Shown: positions 24,201-38,300 of the stretch, piece after piece
How positions within the stretch are numbered: the stretch's first letter is position 1
Layout: every line of letters starts with the position of its first letter
NCBI GenBank assembly: GCA_963169105.1
Contig: OY720639.1
Coordinates: 90,006,593-90,070,592 of the forward strand
Length of the DNA stretch: 64,000 nt
Direction: 5' to 3'
DNA from: Ceriagrion tenellum
Taxonomy: Eukaryota > Arthropoda > Insecta > Odonata > Coenagrionidae
Translations under genes and position numbers: made by a program
The notes under the pieces: generated by a model
What the model saw: only the letters and a program-made list of their open reading frames with translations
What the model was told of the DNA's origin: nothing
Database searches by the model: none

Positions 24201-27200
24201 GGAAATCCTTAATTGATGAGTAACATTATTAATGATGTTTCCAATCAATTGTATAGTCTCGTTAGTGTAACTGATGTCTTGCAAAAACTAGGATGGGGAT
24301 CGCTATCAGACCGTCGATTGAAAATTGGACTCAATCTTTTAAGTAAATTCAGAACCGATTTATTTGCAGAGGAAGTTTTCTATATCTTACAAACACCAAC
24401 ATACTACGGTAAATCAGATCATGAAAATAAAATAAGGGAAATAGATTGTAGAACAGATAGGTTTAAAATGTCGCTTTTCCCACGATCGATAAGAGACCAT
24501 AATGGCTGCGTTGACACTTAGAAGTGGGTTAGTTGACAGGTAGTGTAGATGATTAATACGTATACCCCCTAATGCATGTTTCTAAATCTGCCGAGTAGTG
24601 CTAACACCATGTTTTGCATGTTCCCTACATGACTTGGGTTTCACGTTTACGTAGTTACATTATAAAATAATCTTGTGGTTGCTTTAGCATTTGTAGCATA
24701 TCCATTATGTGGTGCATGTTGGCGAAAGTAAATTTCTTCTCTGTAGTTCACGTTGGTGATAAGTTACCCACCGCTAAACACACCTGTGGTGACTAGCAGG
24801 GTAATAAGTAGAAGCATAAAGAGCAAATGCACACAGATTCAAGAGTTATTTTGAATGCAAGTAGCTCACGCTGTTAGAATTGCACAAAAATTTGAGATGA
24901 AAGCATTAGACATCAAATAATACTATTAGCTTCATCGCAAAACGGAAAATTTTATTATTAAGACTCAATGATGAACTATAAGTACTATAAGAGAGAACTA
25001 TAGGTACTATATACTATACTATAGGTTCCCGCGTACTATAAGAGAGAACAATAGGCAGCGTAGCAAAGGGATAGGTAGGTGAAATATAGTTAGAGTAGTC
25101 TGTAGTGCATGATGCATGTAATAACAACCAATAATCCCTTTCTTATTATGTAGAGACTAACCACCTAACTGCATGTGACCCTGTTCTCTAGCATGCCTCC
25201 CTTAAATATCCTACTTGCATGGCAATAATGCATGTTTGGTGATCTTCACCCCCTGCCACAAATCCTCATGGTGGCTCGCAGGGTATTACGTAGATGTATA
25301 GTCTCTTATCATTGGTTTTAAAAGTAGTATTTAAAAAACTCATTATTTTGCAGATACCGACGGGGGAAACCAACACCAAATTTCCAGTACTCGTATTCCT
25401 CCACCACGGAGGATGGTATGAGATGTCCAGTCAAAGCAGTCTACTGGGTCCTCACTATTTAATGGACGAGGACATCGTGTTGGTGACGCTGAACAACAGG
25501 CTGGGAGCACTTGGTGAGCAAATCACCATAATGATGATTTCACAAATGAAAGGAAATAAATGTCTCCACAGAATGATTTTCCCAACAAAATTAGAGAAAC
25601 CGAAATTACAAAACCACGGGAAAAAAATTATTGACTAGTAGCGTATGTTCTCTCTAAGTCCTTCTAGTGTCTGACACGTCAAAACTGTTTTATTTTCAGA
25701 CAAAGTTTTCAATATCTTACGAACTCCAACATACTACGGTAGATCAAATCATGATAATTAAATAAGGGAAATAGATTGTCGAACAGAAAGGTATAAAATG
25801 TCGTTTTTCCCGCGAGCCATAAGAGACCATAATGGCTGTATTTAGACGTTGAAGTAGGTTTGTTGACAGGTGGTGTAGCTGATCCATATAACCCTAATGC
25901 ATGTTCCTAAATTTGCTGACATATGCAAGTACCATGCTTTGTATGTTCCCTGCATGGCTCTTGTGTCACGTTTACATAGTTACATTATAGATTATTCTAG
26001 TAGTTTCTGTAGTATCTGTAGCATACCGCCAGTGTGGTGCTTGTTGGTGAAAGTTTATTTCTTCACTTTAGTTCATGTTGGTGATAAGTCACCTCTGCCA
26101 AACACCCTTGTGGAGGCTTGAAAAGGTTGCAAGGCAATCGAAACCTAGGTCAGTAATAAAAGTGAAATAAAACCCTGCGTTGAAGTGACGCGTTACCTTC
26201 GGTTCGCTGAAGAGGGCTACTTTGTAGCCGAAATACGCGTATTCGACCCCCACCCTCGTCCTGTTGTGTTGTTTTGACCACGCTCTTTTTGAGCTGATTC
26301 TCCCAGAAGTTGGGCCCATTTGTGTGTGTGAGTGAGTGATTTTGTGTGCTTGTGAGTGTGCTTGCGTAAATAACCGGGCATCCTTAGCGGGGTCTCATTA
26401 GCCCTGTGAAGGATCCCAGGTTATAGCCAAACATCCTTAGCGGGGTCCCATTAGCCCTTGCAAAGGATCCTATTTGGTTGTGTGTGTGCGTCTGTGTTTG
26501 GTCCCTGGCGAGGAAGTAACATTCCCGTAAACCAATACGGGGGTATTCTTGGTTGAGAGGCTGTGGTTGGTCTCTGCTGTGGTTTTTCCAGCATACCAAC
26601 ACAGTAAATTTGGTGTTTTTTGACGAAGGGTGCCAATTGTTTACGGATTTTGGAGATTTTCTCCCTTTTATTTCATAGTCTAGCCGTAAGAAGCTCACCC
26701 CATCTTCGTGATGGCTTTCCTGTAATAAAAGTTTTTTACTTTTTCGTAATGTCTGTGGTAACATTCCACAAATGTACGCCTTCAACCATTAAGTTTACTG
26801 ACAAGACACCATAAAAGGTCAGAAGAGATTCATTAAATACAGAAAGTTCCCATTTAACTGGATTAAACCCGTCGACTAATTCGTGTAACGCACACATATA
26901 CCGGAAAAACTTGGTTTTATGTTGAAATCCATCACCCCAAGGATGAGTAACTTTTTAAATATAGCTGAGTGAAGACTTTTTCGTTTGAATTTTTATAGGT
27001 AAATTTGTTTAATACACTCTTGAATTACGCTTTCTCTTTCATATCAGTGTTGCATGCTTTACGAAGTCAGTATGATAATATTCAGTCATAATTATGAATT
27101 TCTAAACCATTCGGAAGCAAGATTTTAAGTAAGGAAAAATAGCCTGATAAACACCACTTAGTGATTTTTATTTAGAACACGGGTTTCGACATTCCAGTAA

Positions 27201-30200
27201 ATATTAAAGTTTGAAGATGAACATGAGGATTACATATTGTATCGATACCCAGGTCATTTCAACGAAAACCATAAAATGGAGTCTAGCAAGTTACTTTTAT
27301 TTCTTCCGCAATAGATTAGCTTCAATTCTGAGATGGACAACTTCCTACGAAGGTAATTCTGAAACCCCTTCCTCTGTTACACCTCATGTTCCACGACGTT
27401 TCTTCAGCGTTTTAAAGCTTTTCCTCAGGGGTAGATATCATGCGCTTAAGGTAGTTTAAGCGAGATAGTTCCCTAGTCATAATGGAGACCATATTTCAAT
27501 TATTCGTTTTAATTTCACCAACTGAGGGAAGTATGAATTCAATATTGCACTATTAAAGGTGTAATAATGTAGTTTTATATGACAATAATTCTAAGTAATT
27601 AAATGAAAATATCTAAATAAGTCTTTAACTTGACTCATTTTTTTCGCGCGGTACATTTAAATCTCCTTCAAAACGAAAGGTTGTCCTTGATCACGCATCG
27701 ATGACTGCGGTGATATAATTATATGCGGTAATATCAGCAATGACTGACAACATGATTTTCCTATAGAAGTTACGATTGACATGTTCTGGGTGAGACATGG
27801 CCTCATATAAGGCATAAAAAGCGTAACTTATTTCGGAAACGAAAGGAAATAAAGCAATTAAATTTATTAAATATTCAAAAACGAAGTTAAGGTCCTAAAT
27901 ATACAGCATTTCGTTAGAAGTATTTTTAAAGAAAATTTTTTTGCTGACTTAAGGAAAATGCATCGGCATTTGGAATAATTAAGCGCAGTTTGACTTCGAT
28001 GATTGCTGTAATTTGCCAATCACATAAAATAAAGGATTACAAGGCGCCTACGTATTATATTTGTTCGACTCCCTAAGAGTTTTTGCTTAATTTCAATAGT
28101 TTATTTTAGCGAAATGGGCACACACAATAGAAAAATACTTCTTCTCATGTTTCTCGAATTCTCACTTTAAATACTGTGTAATCTGAATTTGAACATGCGA
28201 AAAAAAATTATAGTAAGTAATTACACAATTCAAGGTTTTAGTTTCTCATAGCATGCAAAGGGGACGTCATATCTGACTTTCACGGCGTAATTCTGGCAAA
28301 TCAGGGAAGGGAGCTCCCGTGCACCAGGAAAAAGAGGGGAAACGTTGGGATGATGCGTCAGTTAGCTTGGCTAGTAGGGCTTTTAACACATTTTCCTCGA
28401 GGCAGGTGAGACATGGCCTTGCGCCTGACGCTCTCGTCATGCAACTGAAAGATCTGAGTGACTGACGCGAGTTTGATGGCAGAGTAGATGGTGGGGATGC
28501 TTGACGTAAAAAGGACCTTTGACATACAATTCTGATGGATTGAATGTTTAATTGTAACACAAATGAATAAGCATACATCCACGAAATACCGTGCGAGCTA
28601 TTATGGTACCCTGTTGTACGTGGAAAAAAATGACATTTTATATCTATCGGTACTGCAGTTTATTTCCTTAATTTTATTTCTGTGATCGTTCCTACCATAA
28701 TAGTTTTGTTTGAGCGAAATATTTTGAACGTCTGGCAAAAAATAGTATACATCAAACTTTCGTGAAAGATAATATAATATCATAAGCATATATCATCATA
28801 AGCATATAATAAGCATAAACTTACATAAAAATTAGAAAAGCAATTGATCTTGGACACTGCGGATATAAAGAAGTTAAAAAAAAACGCAAAAAGGAACTTT
28901 TATCTGACACTATTCACTTCTGCTTTTACAATTTTTCTCTGGCGGAAACAAATAATAATAACTCTTGGTAGAGGAACGATTTAGTACGTCCTGAGAATGA
29001 AATTACAACGAAACGGAAACAAAGATGAATCAATAAGCCCTCGACATCAACCCAATCAATTCACACTATTCAACATGCACGCACACACGACAATTCTGAG
29101 GGGGAGAGAAAGGGGACAAAAGAATTGACACGACTGACACCTCTTCTATCACTGTTATATCTTCTTCACGAGAAAAAAGGGGGATTTTTGTTGTGGAAGG
29201 CAGTACTTATCAGGAGGTTATCTGGTCACTGGTGGCAACAGCGGCTCCTTTGGTGGCGGCTGGGGCTGACGATTCCCTGGCTGCGGAGGATGGTATTCCG
29301 GACGGCAAAGTCTTAAGAAGCGTTGCCCTCAGCTTTGGGTCGCTACCACTTCCTTCCTTGACTTCTTACTCTGCGACCTCTTAGGAACAGATTCGTCTCC
29401 TTAGAACTCTTCTATCCAGCCTTTGCACTTGTCCTTACTGACTGAGGAAGCCCTCCCAGTAGTCCCCACCCGGAAATCCGATTGGGGGACTATTTTACCT
29501 CCGGAATATTTTACTGGGAGATGTGCCACACGTCATATACAGTTATAATGCAAGGATTCATCCTCTGAGGAGGCTAATGTGGTGGTTTCCCCACTGCCTT
29601 CCACATCGCAGTACTGTTGAACTGAACTTTCACTCTCGCCCGTAGATGTGGCAGTTGATAACGGTTCGATCTCCCTTACCTGCCCCATCAAAGCATTCTG
29701 CTGAGACTGCTGCCTCTCAGTAGTGCAGTCAAATTCGGATAGCGTGCAAAAGTTGACTGGCAAACCAGGCAAAAAGAAAAACTTTCACCGTCACTTGGTC
29801 TCTAACCTGCGACCTTCGTAACGGGAGTCGAACACGCTACCACTGTTGGTAGTTTCCGGCAATATTTTGTGAAATTTGCTAAACATTTTGAATGAATAGG
29901 GTAAACTTTATTTTTCCACAATGAATTGTAATGACTTACGACCATGGTTTCGACGATTAACGTCATCGACTGATGATGACGTTAAACGTCAAAACCATGA
30001 TCGTAAGTCATTAAAATTCATTGTGGAATAACAAATTATAACCTATACATTCAAAACGCTACCACTGGTCTAAAGCGGACCCTTCACCTCTTTGTCTAGC
30101 CTTACTTGCAACCATTTTTGAAGTAAAAAATAGCCTCCTTTCCGGCGCACGTCCTCTATTTATACACCGTTGAAGAGCGGAGGAGAATGTGGGGAAGTAC

Positions 30201-33200
30201 GATTCTAAGTTCATCAAGGAGGGGGAGAGGGTTGGCCACTTCACTGGGCATCGGGGAATCTCATTCCTTGGCATTGAGGTGGGGTCACTGTTCACAATAA
30301 AAAAATAAATAGGGGTAGGAAACATCACACCACTCACTCAAGCACACAAGACCGTCCTCACACCCTGGCTATTATAAAATTCTCTCAGGCATTATCATGA
30401 CTAAACCAAAAAAAATCGTGCGAAAAATTCAATTATGCTCTCCTTAGCTCTAGAAAATCCCGTTCAACTCGCCCCTATTGTAACGTCTAAACGGGACCGG
30501 TCAAAATAGGTTAATAACCGGGTACATTATTTTGTTTTTTTTTTAAGGTTTCCTCAGCACGGGAGATTCTGTGGTGCTTGGCAACAATGGGCTCAAGGAT
30601 CAGCTTCTGGCTCTCAAGTGGGTCCGGGATAACATCGAAAGCTTCGGAGGAAACCCAGATCTGGTGACAATTTACGGATACAGCGCCGGCGCCGCGAGCG
30701 TCCAGTACCACATGGTGTCTCCTGAATCTGCTGGTCAGCCGCTTGCATCGCCTTCATTAATGACAGCTAAATATGATCTATTCCAGCGACAATACTACGT
30801 TTTCCTGGTTCAATGATGTGATAAACAATTTTGGTCTAAGTGGGCGTAAATTCATTACGTTAGTACATTCCGTTTTATTCTTCAATGGTGCGAGTAAACG
30901 CTTCTTTACAACTTATTTAGACTTAAATGTCTTTATAAGGCGTTATCAAGGAAGATAGGCAGTTTTTCGTTATTTCAAGTCTTGTGAGCTAGTAAATTAC
31001 CCTACTATTTCACTCAGAATGGCACTTTTCGCAGTTAAAATAAAAACAAAATTTCTTTCTAAATAAAACCAATATTAGCCTCTTCGACTATTATGTAAAT
31101 TTTCATACAAAAGTTTACGCCAAGTGAGGCGAGTTTATTCGCTGAACGGTAGAAAAGCGATTCTTATAAGTCCGGCGAAAAGTAATTTGCTATTAATCAC
31201 AAAACATGGAGATTAATGCAGCGAAACCAGGCATGAGTTAAACTAGTATGTATCAACTATGTAGGAAACGAAAAAAAAATATCAATAAAAATTCCTAAAT
31301 TTTCGATAAATTTCTAAATTCAAAGCAATGGCTGTGAACAGTAAGAAGCATCTAATTATGAAGTTAAGACACACTAGCAATAAGTAAATATAATGCAATC
31401 ACTAGAAGAAATGAACGATTAATGAAAACCAACCAAAACAAAAACGAGTAAAATATAAATATTTTAACGCAAAAAAATTATAAAATGTCAACAAAATAAA
31501 ACAATAAAAATTTAAGTGGACATAAATTATGCAGAAAAATTACTAAAATGAAAAATTTTAGCTAAATTATTTATAAAAATGTTAATCTCCAGGAGCCATC
31601 GTGGCAAGTGATCATATAAAAATTTACCTGGAGCCTGCCAAATGCCGAGCCACGAATGTGGCAGTTGATTTTCATAGAAAAACATTCACAAAGAAATAAA
31701 ATGATTCGTAAGTGTCCTTTTTTACATGTTCAAACTGCCATACCAGAATCATTATATTTTTATACATGTGCATATTATTATTGAACTATGCCTGATTCAA
31801 AAAAATCATAATTTCCATGTTTAGGACTTTAGATTTTCACCCATAGGACATGGAAAATACTAACACCTTCAGACATTAGCAAATTAATTTTTTATCAAGT
31901 TTCTAGGGGAGGTGGCTACCTCCCCTCTCCGTTTGCTGGTCAAAAGAAACATCTAGAATTATACAGAATCACTCTCCCGATTGAGCATTTACTGATTTTC
32001 GTTAGTTCTGATACATCTACATCTACATCTACGTCATACCCTGCAAGCCACCCAAAGGGTGTGTGGCAGGGGGTGATTTCGCACCAGGCATGCATGAATG
32101 ATATGGTAGAACACCGACATTACATTAAAACCCGCGTACCACACATGCAAAGCGCCAATTACAAATCTAATACCCAAGAAACATTCTATCTCCAATCGTT
32201 CTAACATGCAAGGGATACAAAGACTACTACTACAGATTCAAAATATCATGCATAAATAAGAACATCATTATTTGATATGACTACTTATGATACTGACTAC
32301 GCTCTTGTGCAATTTGATTTTATTAATATTAGAAAGGCTGAAAAATGTCCGCCTATTAAAGAAAATGAAATTCGCTCCGGTTAGGCCACACCTCGAACAC
32401 GCCGCAATCATTTCGGACCCCTGTCATAAAGGTGCAAAAGGACCATTGTGGGAAAGGAAGGTGCATTTCGGACCCCTGTCATAAAGGTGTGCAGAGGAGA
32501 TCTGCTAGGTTTGTTAAAGGCCGTTATGATAATTGTATAAGTGTTACGAGCTTAATAGAAGAACTAGGATGGGAATTACTATCAGAACGCAGGTTAAAAT
32601 TTTGGTTAAACCTTTTAATTAAATTCGAAACCGATTTGTTCACAGATGACGTCAGATATATATTAAGAACCCCTGCGTATTATGCTAGGTTTGACCATAT
32701 TAACAAAATTAGAGAGATAGATTGTCGTACCGATAGATTTAAAAATGTCATTTTTCCCGCGTACCATAAGAGAGAACAATAGGCAACGTAGCAAAAGGGA
32801 TGGGTAGGTGAAATATAGTTAGAATAGTCTGTAGTGCATTATGCATGTAATAACTACCAATAATCCCTTCCTTATTATGTAGATTTTAACCTGTACTATA
32901 CTGTAGTAACTAATATTTTATTGTAATAACTACTGCAATTACTTGTAATAACTAATAATCTACTGTAGTAACTAATAAACTGTGACCCTATTTTCTAGCA
33001 TGTCTACCTTATATATCCTACTTGCATGGTAATAGTGCATGTTTGGTGATCTTCACCCCCTGCCACACACCCTCGTGGTGGCTCGCAGGGTATTACGTAG
33101 ATGTAGATGTAGAAAGGTTTAACCAAAAAAATTAATAAAATACATAGAAAATCTGCACGCTTTGTTAAAAACTGCTGCGAGCGAACATACAGTGTCTGAA

Positions 33201-34622
33201 AACTTTAATCAGGTATTAAGGTCGGAGGCTCTAGAGACTAGGAGGCAACACGCTAGGCTTAGTGTGTTTGAGAAATTCAGAACTGGTGTGTTGCAGAGCG
33301 ACTCAGAGAATATTATTATGACGCATCACTTCATCCATAGGTCTGACAGAAGCGATAAAATATGAGAGGTACATAGTCGAGCAGATAGGTACAAATACTC
33401 GTTCTTTCCGCACACAATAAGCGACCACAATAAAAAATGAGCTCCACTAAATATACTCCCATAATACACGTCACCATTTCACCTTCAACACCTTAACCCT
33501 TACATATTTACACGGTTGGTGTCCTAACACCCCCTGTTACACTCCCAAGTGGCGGCTCGCAGGGCAGTATATAGATATAGAATGAAATAATCTCAATTAG
33601 AAGTCCGCTGTAAATGTTAAATATGTCCACATTATTTTTGCAATCAACGCTGTAATAGAGAATGCGGCAATTGCTGCGACATAGGTGGGAGAAGAGAATG
33701 ACACGCTCTCATTAGCTGTCTCATCCTTTAAAATATCCCTTTTTGGAAACACTGACTGAAAGCGACTCAATTTCGTAATTTGGCAGGTCTATTTCACCGA
33801 GCTATATCTTCGAGCGGATCTGCGCTGTCTGCCTGGGCAATTACAAGGGATCCGATGGCGCTCACGAGGAGACTGGCTCAGCTTCTTAACTGCCCCAGCG
33901 ATGAGAGCGCTACGTCGAGACAAATTGTGGACTGTCTACAAGGCAAAGATGCCGAAGAAATTGCCAAGTCTTACTTTGGCCTGAGGGTGAGTGAGTCTTC
34001 TGCTGAAGTAAATCTTTGGCCTGAGGGTGCGTAAATCTTCTTCCGTTTCAACCCTTGAATTGGTTGGCAGCAGACTTCCATTCATCTCTCTTCTCAGCTT
34101 TCCGTTTCAGGTCGAAATATGTTCTGCATTGCATATCTTTAATAACTTGGCTCATGTAGTCTAGTCGGCGTCTTTCTCTGCAATTTGTACCACAATATTT
34201 CCTTCAATTATTCTTTTAGCTTAGGCATAGTGCAGTAGTAAATGTCCAAAAAGTTTAGCTCTTCTTTCTTAAATGATTTTTATTATACTTCTTCTTTCTT
34301 TTTGAGCTCTTTCTAATATTTCTTCAGTTGTTTTCCTTTCTGCCCAGCTTACGTTCAGCACCCTTCTGTAACACCACGCCTCAAAGGATAACAGTCTTTT
34401 CATTTCACATTCCCCTACTGTCCACGCTTCCATTTAGCGCGATACTTTAAACGAAGGTCTTCATTAAGTTTTTCCTTATCTCCAAACTAATGTTTTTTGA
34501 CGTTAGTAGGGTTTTCTTTTATATTGAATACTAATTGAGTAAATGATACATGGCGTTTAAGTCATGCCTACGACGGCGATTTAAGATAGGGACATGAACA
34601 ATAAAACCTCTTCGTAAACCTC

Positions 34623-34688
<66 letters not shown>

Positions 34689-34729
34689 GTATATATGTAT
34701 ATATGTATATATGTATATGTATATATGTA

Positions 34730-34762
<33 letters not shown>

Positions 34763-35048
34763 CGTTCGTTCATTCACTCAGACCGCTGAGCGGCAAATAC
34801 ATACAAATAAAGGTTCAAACAGAAAGGTAGAAAGAAATTGGATAGGAATACATAAAATTTACGAACACAATGGTGGTGTGAAGATGTGATGATGGCCGGT
34901 TCCAAGCAGAACGAGGTTCGATTCCCGGTCCAGTCGAATTTTTTCTGCTTGGAATCGGCCATCATCACATCTTCACACCACCATTGTGTTCGTAAATTTT
35001 ATGTGTTCCTACCCACTTTCTTTCTACCTTTCTGTTTGAACCTTTATT

Positions 35049-35114
<66 letters not shown>

Positions 35115-35223
35115 GTCTTCTTCGCTCTTGCGACCGAGGTGCTAGTGGCACCGAAATATCAAGAAACTTTGTGTGTTCATTTTTTTGTTTCTCTGTGTTT
35201 ATCGTCTGTCCTCCTCTGGAAAA

Positions 35224-35312
<89 letters not shown>

Positions 35313-38300
35313 ATGTAAGAGTTATTTTGTATTTCGCATAGGTTGTTCAATTTTGTAAGAGTATGGAGATATTGTAAGAGTTAGCAAATTATACTCGCTG
35401 CAAGTTAGTGAAACGATAGCAAGTTAGTGAAACTTGCTATTTTTCGCAGCACTCGGTCTAATTTATAGACAAGTTCTAAGTTATTCCATATGGTGGTGGG
35501 ATTTTCTGGGTTAGGTCTAGTGAGAAATAATAACATCGCTCTTCCTCCTTTTCATCACAGTTTTCAGAGAATTACTTAATTGGATCCTAATTTCAGAGAG
35601 GAGAACTAGAATAGGCAGTAGATTTTTGAGGTGTGGGTGTGGAGAAGGATGGAGAAGGTGCGGTGGACGGAGAGGAAGACGAACGAAGATGCTTTCAGTA
35701 TGGTGGGTGAGTGAAGAAAATTTCTAAATGAAATCCGGGATAGACAGGGTAGGTGAATGGAGGAAGTTATTAGGGGCGATGGACTGCTTAAGGTGATGAT
35801 GGAGAGAAGGATAATGGACAAGCGGGGTGGGGGATGAAATAAAATAGGTTTTATTGATAGGTTGAAGAAGAGTAGATCGTATGCAGAAGCAAAAAAAGAT
35901 AAAGTTGGAGGTAGATAGGACCCAGAAAGTGTAGAAAACCGGAAGGAGATTGACTTTTAACAAAACCTACCTTTTACCTGTAGAATATCTCTCAAAAGTT
36001 TCTCTGACGAAAGGCTACGATAAGTTTGAAGTTGAGAAAGGCAGGACCTGAAGTAAAGGTCATTGAAACTACCAAAACTTGCAAGTGGAACATGTTGAGT
36101 GAAATTAAATAAATGCAAGAAGGATTTATTGTTGTATTAGGAATAATAACTTGCATATCCTGCTGGAGACGACAGATACTAATTACACTTTTCAAATTGG
36201 CCTATTATTATCTTTAGAAATATTTTTGTGACTTTCGCAAAACTTGTTCTTGTAACTTTAGCATAGGTTGTTTAATCCTAAGATAGGTTGACTGCAGCCT
36301 TCCACCCTTCCCTATCTAATGCTAGTTCCCTTACCACCTGGTATCTCTTCCTTTGTATTTTCCTCTTTATTTGGTCAATAAAATTGTTCTTGGGTCTCCC
36401 TCTGGGAACTTTTCCTTCTATTTTGCCTTCAAGTATGTTCTTCATAAACCCGTTCTGTCTCAGGGTGTGTCCAAACCATCTCGTTCTTCTTTTCTCTATG
36501 GTGTTCCATATGGTCCTTTCCTCTTCTATTCTTCTGTACACTTCGTCATTTCTTATTATTTCCGTCCATTTTATCTTCAGCATCCTCCTCCACCACCAGG
36601 TTTCAAAGGCTTTTAGTGTGTTTTGCTCAGATTTTCCATTGGTCCCTCCTTCCGATCCATACAGTGCCACGCTCCACAGGAATGTTTTCACATACTGTTT
36701 CCTGGTGTGTGGTCCTATCTCCTTTGTGCACATTAGTTGTCTTCTTCCCATGAATACTTTCTGAGCTTGATCTTCCAAATCTTTCGAATTAGTTAAAATT
36801 ATGAGTATTTTCTCAATTCTTAAGCAATGGTTAGCTATCCCAAGATATTTTTCACGCCACAGGAATGGCAGTACGATCCGCTGGTGATTTTCGCCCCAGT
36901 AATCGAAGCAGTAGGAAGATCAGACGATCCATTCCTCACGGAGGACCCGGATCTCCTGTTTCAAATAGGAAACTTCACTCAAGTTCCTTGGTTAACAGGA
37001 GATACCAACAACGAGTGGATGAGGCGGGCTAAACGTAAGTGTTCTTTTAGTTCATCAAAAGTAAACTAATTCGTATTTACGTATTAATTATTCGTATTAA
37101 TTAGAATTTAATGGAGTATTTTCCACCGATACTTATTTAGAATTGAGTGAAAATATTGGTGAGGTTTCGCTGAAATTCAGAGGGAATATGTTCTAAAAGA
37201 TTAACTTATTTTTACTGCATTTCAGAAATACTGGACAATGAAACATGTCTAGAAGATTTGTCGCAGAACTTCGAACGAGTAGCTCCGATTTTATTTTATT
37301 ATGAGAGGGATACACCTTCATCACTGAGGAAAAGCAGACAGTTAAATGACTTCTATTTTCCAGAGGGTATCAACAAAGAGTCCCTGCAACCAATAACTGA
37401 TGTGAGTTCATTCATTTACCTTTTATTCATCTACATCTACTAATGCTAACTTTTAATACTGTATTCAAGTCATTTACGTAGAGAAGAAATAAAATTGGGC
37501 CTATAACGCTCCCCTGGGGAACACCCGATGAAACTTTTACTTCGCCTGAACTGAGACCATCTAATACCACCCTTTCAACGCATGTGTGGTACGCTGGTTC
37601 CAATGTAGATTCGGTGTTCTGCCGTATTATTGATGTATGCCTGGTGTGGAAGCACCCCCTGCCACACACCCTTTGGGTGGTTTGCAGGGTATGACGCAGA
37701 TGAAGATGGACTACTCTGTGTTCCATCAAATGCTTTGCAAAATGCGTGGTCGATCGATCACAAATGGGACAGTTACCATCAATGCTCAATGAGCTCCATA
37801 AGATCTTCAGTTTCTGAATCCACATAATGTTTTTATTCATCTACATCTACGAAATACCCTGCGAGCCACCGCGAGGGTGTGCGGCAGGGGGTGAAGATCA
37901 CCAAACATGCACTATTGACATGCAACTAGGATATTTAATGGGGACATGCTAGATAATAGGGTCACATGGTTAGTATCTACATAATAAGAAAGAGATTATT
38001 GGTTGTTATTTCATGCATCAAGCACTACAGACTACTCTAGCTATACTTCACCTACCTATCCCTTTGCTACGCTGCCTATTGTTCTCTCTTATAGTACGCG
38101 GGAAAAATGACATTTTAAATCTATCGGTACGGCAATATATCTCTCTAACCTTGTTAATCTGATCAAACCTAACATAATACGCAGGGGTTCTTAATATATA
38201 TTTAACGTCACCTGTGATTTAACGTCACCAGAGTCAGATTTTAACAGTGGAAATAATTGAAATATATTCAGTATCTCAAGTTTTTATCACATATACCAGG

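Noticed and set aside
34568..35341. open frames through the TA repeats (Tyr/Ile repeats)
   Set aside because: Pure microsatellite translations on both strands; not genes.
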